Positions 59,104 through 64,000 of a stretch of 64,000 bases of DNA are shown here, in pieces (the stretch's first letter is position 1; each line of letters opens with the position of its first letter). The stretch comes from Bacteroidetes bacterium UBA6183 (GTDB lineage: Bacteria; Bacteroidota; Bacteroidia; UKL13-3). A program made the translations under genes and the position numbers. Under the pieces are notes generated by a model. It made no database searches. It was not told the origin of the DNA and saw only the letters and a list, made by a program, of their open reading frames with translations. The stretch spans positions 10,987 through 74,986 of the forward strand of contig DITN01000100.1 in assembly GCA_002422865.1 (NCBI GenBank). The letters run 5' to 3'.

Positions 59104-61782
59104 TTGATTAATAGCACAATTCGTACATTTTGTTTTACCGTGTTGGTGTTAATGTGTTCAGTTGTTTATGCACAAAAGCCCAAAACGGCTCCTAAAGCAA
59201 AGCCTAAACCCACTACTCCTGCGGTTATTGCTATGCCTTTGGATAGTGTTGAGTCAAAAGTTATACCAAACACAGATACACTAAGCGGGGAATTTATTGC
59301 CGAAGAAGAAAAAGACACCACCGAATTACGTTTGGCTAAGTCGGCACTAAAAACAAAAGTTAAATACTCGGCTAAAGACAGTATTGTATATAACGCGTTA
59401 ACGCAAGAGGTTTTTTTATACGGTAAGGCCAAAGTTATTTATGATGATTTAACCCTTGATGCCGACTTTATTAAAATTGAATTGAGTAAAACCTTGGTTC
59501 ATGCTACAGGTATTGTTGATAGTTTCGGTTATTTGCATGGCACACCTGTTTTTAACCAAGGAGGAACAGAGTATAAAGTGCAACGTGTTTCTTACAACTA
59601 CAAAAGTAAAAAGGGATATTTAAGTGAGTTAAGAACCAAAGAAGGTGAGGGGTATGTAAAAGGAACGGATGTTATTCGCTCACCGGATAACGAATTTGGT
59701 ATCCGTGAATCGTATTATACCACATGCGATTTGGATACACCACATTTTCATATTCAAGCGGCTCGTTTAAAAATTATTCCCGATAAAAAAATCATTACCG
59801 GATCGGCTAATTTGCGAATAGAGGGCATGCCAACGCCATTGGTTGTTCCATTCGGTATTTTTTCCATAAAAAAAGGACAATCTTCCGGTATCATCATTCC
59901 AACTTATGGTAGCAGCATGAACCGTGGATTCTTTTTACGTGGTGGAGGATATTATTTTGGTTTGGGCGAAAAGGCCGATTACATGGTTACCGGTGATATT
60001 TACACACAAGGAAGTTGGGCGTTAAATAACCTCTTACGTTACAATAGCCGCTATCGTTTTAACGGACAATTTGGGGTTAACTATGCCAATAATAAATTTG
60101 GTGCTATTGATGACCCAACCTTCTCTCAATCGAAAGATTTCAGGGTAAATTGGATACATAATGTAGACCCCAAGGCACGCCCCGGAACTTATTTTGGTGC
60201 CAACGTAAACTTTGTAAGCGGAAGTTATTTGGCCAACAACTCATATGTTGCGCAAAACGTAATCAGCAATCAGATATTAAGCAGCATAAACTACTCGCGT
60301 AGCTTTAGTGGGGGCAAATACAATTTAACATCAAGTGCCAGTTTATCGCAAAACTTACAAACCAGGCAATTAAATGTAGCCTTGCCTAATATCACGTTTA
60401 CCGTAAGTAGTTTCAGTCCGTTTAAAGCAAAATCAAAACCTACTGCCGACAAGTGGTACGAAAACATCACCACCAACTACACCATGAATTTTAGGAATGA
60501 AATAAATACCTACGATTCGTTGTTGTTTAGCGACAGAAAACGAAGTGAGTTTGCCCGTTTTTATGATACTGCAGGTAGGTACGGGATACAACACGCATTA
60601 CCGATTCAAACCTCTTTTAAAATTTTGAAGTATTACACCTTGTCGGCCGGAGTGCAGCTAAACGAAGTGTGGTACATGCAAAGTATAAACAAAACATACA
60701 ATAGCGGATTGGTTACCACCGATAGACAATCGGGTTTTGTGCGGGCATTTACTTACCAACCCAGGGTAGGTGTTAATACCCGTATTTATGGTATGAAAAC
60801 ATTTAATGGAAACACCATTAAAGCCATCAGGCATGTTGTTTCGCCAACCGTTGATTTTACTTACACACCTGATTTTAGTGATGCTGCTTGGGGGTATTAT
60901 AAAAGCTATCAAGATACTTTAGGCAAAATTACCCGATACAGCATTTTTGAACGGGGTATATTTGGTGGTCCGGGACTTGGACGACAAGGTAACGTGGGTT
61001 TTGGTATTGACAATAATTTAGAACTAAAAGTAATGCGTGGTAAAGACACCGCACGTAAAGAAGAAAAAGTTCAAATTTTCGAGACCTTCCGCATAGGTTC
61101 ATACTACAACCTTTTTGCCGACTCCTTAAATCTTGCTCCTATTACCTTAAATGCACGTACCAAGTTGTTTAAAAATGTAACCATAAATGCCAACGCTGTT
61201 TTAGATCCATATAAAAATGAAATCACAACAGGAACAACCGGTTTTAAAAGTGTAACCCGCACCAAAGATTTTTATTGGAATGAGAACAAACTTGGGGTAA
61301 TTACCAATGCAAACCTGGCATTATCGGCAAGTTTTAACCCGCAAACGTTTAAACGTAAAGAAGGTGCTACAGCCCAAAAGTATGCCAACGAGTGGAAGTA
61401 TGTTAATGCCAATCCGTTGGACTATTACGATTTTAATATTCCTTGGAACTTAAACGTGAACTACACCATTCAATACGCACGTTACAATAATTTAAATAAT
61501 CCGTTAACCTCAAATGTGGTTCAAACCTTAAACTTTAACGGTGATTTAAACCTGACTAAAAACTGGAAAATTGCCGCCACCAGCGGATACGATTTACAAA
61601 CCAAAGAAATTACATTTACCACCATCGATTTTGTGCGCGATTTACACTGTTGGACTTTTAAACTTACTTGGATTCCTATTGGTTTCCGCCAAAGTTTCTT
61701 CTTCCAGATTAATGTGCGCTCAAGCGTGTTACAAGACTTAAAACTTACCCGCAGACGCGAGTGGTTTGATAGGGCTTTGTAG
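59104..61782 (+). CDS. LptD/OstA-like LPS-assembly outer-membrane protein
   Basis: 892 residues if translation starts at TTG 59104 (INSTIRTFCFTVLVL, signal ending at YAQ); the frame is open to TTG 59065, but no ATG exists before the signal peptide core, so the start is a rare codon in any case. A Pro/Lys-rich linker follows, then an OstA/LptA-like domain (about 85-240: YNALTQEVFLYGKAKVIYDD, SANLRIEGMPTPLVVPFG), then a barrel of about 640 residues with many alternating strands. LptD inserts LPS into the outer leaflet; Bacteroidota LptD-like proteins are larger and lack the paired cysteines. Divergent from the amidase gene. Confidence 0.88.
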   Translation: MINSTIRTFCFTVLVLMCSVVYAQKPKTAPKAKPKPTTPAVIAMPLDSVESKVIPNTDTLSGEFIAEEEKDTTELRLAKSALKTKVKYSAKDSIVYNALTQEVFLYGKAKVIYDDLTLDADFIKIELSKTLVHATGIVDSFGYLHGTPVFNQGGTEYKVQRVSYNYKSKKGYLSELRTKEGEGYVKGTDVIRSPDNEFGIRESYYTTCDLDTPHFHIQAARLKIIPDKKIITGSANLRIEGMPTPLVVPFGIFSIKKGQSSGIIIPTYGSSMNRGFFLRGGGYYFGLGEKADYMVTGDIYTQGSWALNNLLRYNSRYRFNGQFGVNYANNKFGAIDDPTFSQSKDFRVNWIHNVDPKARPGTYFGANVNFVSGSYLANNSYVAQNVISNQILSSINYSRSFSGGKYNLTSSASLSQNLQTRQLNVALPNITFTVSSFSPFKAKSKPTADKWYENITTNYTMNFRNEINTYDSLLFSDRKRSEFARFYDTAGRYGIQHALPIQTSFKILKYYTLSAGVQLNEVWYMQSINKTYNSGLVTTDRQSGFVRAFTYQPRVGVNTRIYGMKTFNGNTIKAIRHVVSPTVDFTYTPDFSDAAWGYYKSYQDTLGKITRYSIFERGIFGGPGLGRQGNVGFGIDNNLELKVMRGKDTARKEEKVQIFETFRIGSYYNLFADSLNLAPITLNARTKLFKNVTINANAVLDPYKNEITTGTTGFKSVTRTKDFYWNENKLGVITNANLALSASFNPQTFKRKEGATAQKYANEWKYVNANPLDYYDFNIPWNLNVNYTIQYARYNNLNNPLTSNVVQTLNFNGDLNLTKNWKIAATSGYDLQTKEITFTTIDFVRDLHCWTFKLTWIPIGFRQSFFFQINVRSSVLQDLKLTRRREWFDRAL

Positions 61783-61889
61783 TACTGTAATTTGTTATGA
61801 TTTAGTTTGTTAGGGTTGATTGGTAAGGAGATTGCCTTAGGTTGACTATACTATTAGCAAACAAATCAAGCAATTCTCGTTTCAATTTA

Positions 61890-61897
61890 TACCTTTG
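61890..61897 (+). promoter_or_regulatory. -7 promoter box of sucB
   Basis: TACCTTTG followed by CACC, 30 bp upstream of the sucB ATG. Fits TAnnTTTG; no clean -33 TTG. Confidence 0.55.
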
Positions 61898-61927
61898 CAC
61901 CACGTTTAAATATTTAAATAAATAAGT

Positions 61928-63142
61928 ATGGCTTTAGAAATTAAAGTACCCTCAGTAGGTGAATCAATTAGTGAAGTAACCGTTGCTCGCTGGAATAAAA
62001 AAGAAGGCGATTATGTAGAAATGGACGAATTACTTTGCGAGTTAGAGAGTGATAAAGCAACATTTGAATTAAACGCTGAAGCTGCCGGGGTATTAAGTCC
62101 TAAAGCTGCCGAAGGCGATACCATTAAAGTAGGAGATATCATTGCAACCATTGATACCGCAGCTGCAAAACCTGCCGGAGCTCCTAAAGCAGAGGTTAAA
62201 AAAGAAGAACCTAAAGCAGAAGTTAAAGCACCTGCTGCTACACCAACCACAGAAAATTATGCAACAGGAACTCCAAGTCCTGCTGCTGCAAAAATATTGG
62301 CCGAAAAAGGCGTTGACCCGAAAGATGTAAAAGGTACCGGAGTGGCCGGACGTATTACTAAGGCCGATGCCATTGCTGCCGAGTTAAAAATGACTACCAA
62401 CGAAACCAAATCGCGTAACGAGCGCACAGAAAAAATGACTTCGTTGCGTAAAACAGTTTCAAGACGTTTGGTTGCTGTTAAAAACGAAACAGCCATGTTA
62501 ACTACCTTTAATGAGGTAGACATGAAACCAATTATGGATTTACGTGCACAGTTTAAAAATCAGTTTAAAGAAGCGCACGGTGTTAACCTTGGTTTTATGA
62601 GCTTTTTTACCAAAGCGGTTACCATTGCATTGCAACATTACCCAGCGGTAAATGCTTACATTAATGGCGAAGAAATTATTTACCACGACTACTGCGATAT
62701 TTCTATTGCAGTAAGTGCACCTAAAGGTTTGGTGGTGCCGGTAATTCGTAATGCCGAAAGCATGAGCCTTGCCGATATTGAAAGAGAAGTAGCACGTTTG
62801 GCTTCAAGAGCACGCGAAAATAAATTAGGATTAGATGAAATGAGTGGTGGTACATTTACTATTACCAATGGTGGTGTATTTGGTAGTATGATGAGTACGC
62901 CAATTATTAACGCGCCTCAATCGGCTATTTTAGGTATGCACAACATTGTTGAGCGCCCTGTGGTAAAAGATGGCCAAATTGTAGCACGCCCAATGATGTA
63001 TTTGGCATTAAGCTACGACCACAGAATTATTGATGGCCGCGAGTCGGTAGGGTTTTTGGTTAAAGTAAAACAGTGCTTAGAAAACCCAACCATGTTGTTA
63101 ACATCAGGTAATGATCCTCAGAAAATGATATTGGGATTGTAA
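61928..63142 (+). CDS. sucB: Dihydrolipoyllysine-residue succinyltransferase (2-oxoglutarate dehydrogenase E2)
   Basis: 404 residues in E2 order: lipoyl domain (about 1-77) with the lipoylated lysine in ESDKATFEL; an Ala/Pro/Lys-rich linker (80-110); an E1/E3-binding domain (about 118-155, SPAAAKILAEKGVDPKDVKG); and a catalytic domain (about 170-404) ending LSYDHRIIDGRESVGFLV with the active-site His and Asp. Length, one lipoyl domain and the DHRIIDGRE motif fit SucB rather than the acetyl-transferring E2. Transfers succinyl groups to CoA in the TCA cycle. The E1 gene (sucA) is not next to it in this window. Confidence 0.94.
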   Translation: MALEIKVPSVGESISEVTVARWNKKEGDYVEMDELLCELESDKATFELNAEAAGVLSPKAAEGDTIKVGDIIATIDTAAAKPAGAPKAEVKKEEPKAEVKAPAATPTTENYATGTPSPAAAKILAEKGVDPKDVKGTGVAGRITKADAIAAELKMTTNETKSRNERTEKMTSLRKTVSRRLVAVKNETAMLTTFNEVDMKPIMDLRAQFKNQFKEAHGVNLGFMSFFTKAVTIALQHYPAVNAYINGEEIIYHDYCDISIAVSAPKGLVVPVIRNAESMSLADIEREVARLASRARENKLGLDEMSGGTFTITNGGVFGSMMSTPIINAPQSAILGMHNIVERPVVKDGQIVARPMMYLALSYDHRIIDGRESVGFLVKVKQCLENPTMLLTSGNDPQKMILGL

Positions 63143-63167
63143 TTCCATTCAACATATTTAAAAAAAG

Positions 63168-63193
63168 AAAAGCTCCGCAAGGAGCTTTTTTTG
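63168..63193 (+). terminator. Terminator after sucB
   Basis: AGCTCC-GCAA-GGAGCT (63171-63186) with a GNRA-type loop, preceded by A-rich sequence and followed by T7. Confidence 0.9.
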
Positions 63194-63264
63194 TTGGTGG
63201 GGTGATGTTTATCCTCTTAAAATAAGTTTACAGTGAACAGGAGAGAAAATCAAGTTTACTATGT

Positions 63265-63732
63265 TTAAACATTACTACGAATTAATTGGTCAATGAATTT
63301 TAAAATCAACTTAACTTGTTTGTTTTCTGATTTTTCAGTAGTAATTTTTCCCAACATTTTGTTTTGTTCATTGTCAGCTAATTTTTTGAACGCATCTAAA
63401 ACATCTGCTTGTTCAAATGTTTCTAAAATCTTTTTCTCGGTAATCTGCTCTCTTGCAGCCTCAAGGTAAAGGGATACTGTTACTGTGTCGCCACCACTTT
63501 TGTTGATAGCCTTCCTGATTTTGTCATTGATTGAAATGAGTTTGTCTTGCCCAGAGATGTTAAACAAGTTGATATTTTCGATTTTGTAATTGTCTATTGT
63601 ACCAGATACTTTTAATGAACCCCACTTTCCAATGATGTGTTTTGTATTGGGGATTTGAATATGGTATGTCCAAGCGCCTTTACCTCGTTCATATTTTAAT
63701 TCAAGTACTTCATCCTTTACTAGGTATTCCAT
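63265..63732 (-). CDS. DUF1905/YdeI-type two-domain protein (second copy)
   Basis: 155 residues. A DUF1905-like barrel (KGAWTYHIQIPNTKHIIG, WGSLKVSGTIDNYKI) and a short C-terminal helical part (ETFEQADVLDAFKKLADNEQN, KQVKLILKFIDQLI) parallel the protein at 23536-24042 but with low similarity and a shorter C-terminus. Function unknown. It stands alone, opposite to sucB, at the start of a spacer with hairpins, and codon use looks ordinary for the window. The helical part is too diverged to be sure of the YdeI label. Confidence 0.72.
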   Translation of the reverse strand: MEYLVKDEVLELKYERGKGAWTYHIQIPNTKHIIGKWGSLKVSGTIDNYKIENINLFNISGQDKLISINDKIRKAINKSGGDTVTVSLYLEAAREQITEKKILETFEQADVLDAFKKLADNEQNKMLGKITTEKSENKQVKLILKFIDQLIRSNV

Positions 63733-63892
63733 TTTATCAAGGGTTAACTTTTGGCCTTCCAGCTTACATCAGTGTATGAAAAAGCGCATTCACACATTGT
63801 ACAGTAAAACTATTGAATTTTACTGAAGAAGTAACGTATTAAAACAACAATTAGTTTATGAATTTGTGTTAGTTTAGATACGCACGACAACC

Positions 63893-63919
63893 CGAGTGCT
63901 AGGGTCGTGAAAATGATTG
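63893..63919. repeat. Hairpin in right-edge spacer
   Basis: CACG-ACA-ACCC ... GGGT-CGTG inverted repeat (8 bp with a 3-nt bulge, loop GAGTGCTA). No T run follows, so not an ordinary terminator. About 30 bp further right come TAACGTTTGGC and GTTGGGT motifs. Confidence 0.4.
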
Positions 63920-64000
63920 GTATTATGTATTAACGTTTGGCGGCCTTGCAGCTGTTGGGTTTAAATGTATTTAAATTATCACACCAATTACGGAAATAAA

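Noticed and set aside
1..64000. tRNA, rRNA, riboswitch or prophage genes
   Set aside because: I looked for T-loop (GGTTCGAATCC-like) sequences, rRNA landmarks, phage structural genes and transposases and saw none; a covariance search would be needed for certainty.

Overview
This 64 kb window reads as chromosomal DNA of a Bacteroidota bacterium (Chitinophagia/Sphingobacteriia/Flavobacteriia-like; I cannot fix the genus). Evidence: type IX secretion system (T9SS) and gliding genes (GldJ, two PorP/SprF proteins, PorU, PorV, PorZ); cargo with T9SS C-terminal sorting domains (CTDs); typical Bacteroidota ECF sigma factors; promoters of the TTG-N18..23-TAnnTTTG type; almost no Shine-Dalgarno sequences; low GC. 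I found no tRNA, rRNA, CRISPR array, intact insertion sequence or prophage. It is mostly a housekeeping region with a few unusual gene architectures.

Layout. 1-1.0 kb: ECF sigma factor and a truncated membrane anti-sigma factor. 1.1-5.4 kb: LolA-like protein, small lipoprotein, GpmI, DUF4783 protein, NadC. 5.5-16.2 kb: GldJ and two PorP/SprF on the minus strand, then PorU, PorV and IspF on the plus strand, with MurF converging. 16.3-20.2 kb: FG-GAP T9SS cargo, an unknown exported protein, a second ECF sigma factor. 20.5-26.0 kb: PTPS/QueD-FolE, an exonuclease-GIY-YIG fusion, a DHFR/RibD-like protein, a DUF1905/YdeI protein, aminopeptidase P and LspA. 26.1-35.5 kb: a 1523-residue prolyl oligopeptidase fused to a DUF5686-type outer-membrane protein, a DksA/TraR-like protein with a histone H1-like tail, and IleS. 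35.5-36.1 kb: gene-free, hairpin-rich spacer. 36.1-43.1 kb: CTD protein, MMPL/RND exporter, PorZ, RecO, lipoprotein. 43.3-46.5 kb: split transketolase with a VWA gene between the halves. 46.7-54.9 kb: FAD oxidoreductase, T9SS nuclease, MsrB, DAACS symporter, CreD, RNase Z, STAS protein. 55.0-63.1 kb: SDR, exported thioredoxin-fold-like protein, MlaD/MCE protein, amidase, LptD-like protein, SucB. 63.2-64 kb: second DUF1905/YdeI protein and a structured spacer.

How the genes work together. PorU, PorV and PorZ are three of the four parts of the T9SS attachment complex that cleaves CTDs and anchors cargo; GldJ supports gliding and T9SS function. Three likely clients are encoded here (FG-GAP protein, nuclease, 309-residue CTD protein). 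MurF, amidase, LolA, LspA, LptD-like, MCE and CreD make this region rich in envelope biogenesis. The best candidates for something new are the protease/outer-membrane-protein fusion, the out-of-frame overlap between the nuclease sorting domain and a lipoprotein-like MsrB leader, the VWA gene inside the transketolase operon, and a set of -7 boxes so close to the start codon that leaderless mRNAs are likely.
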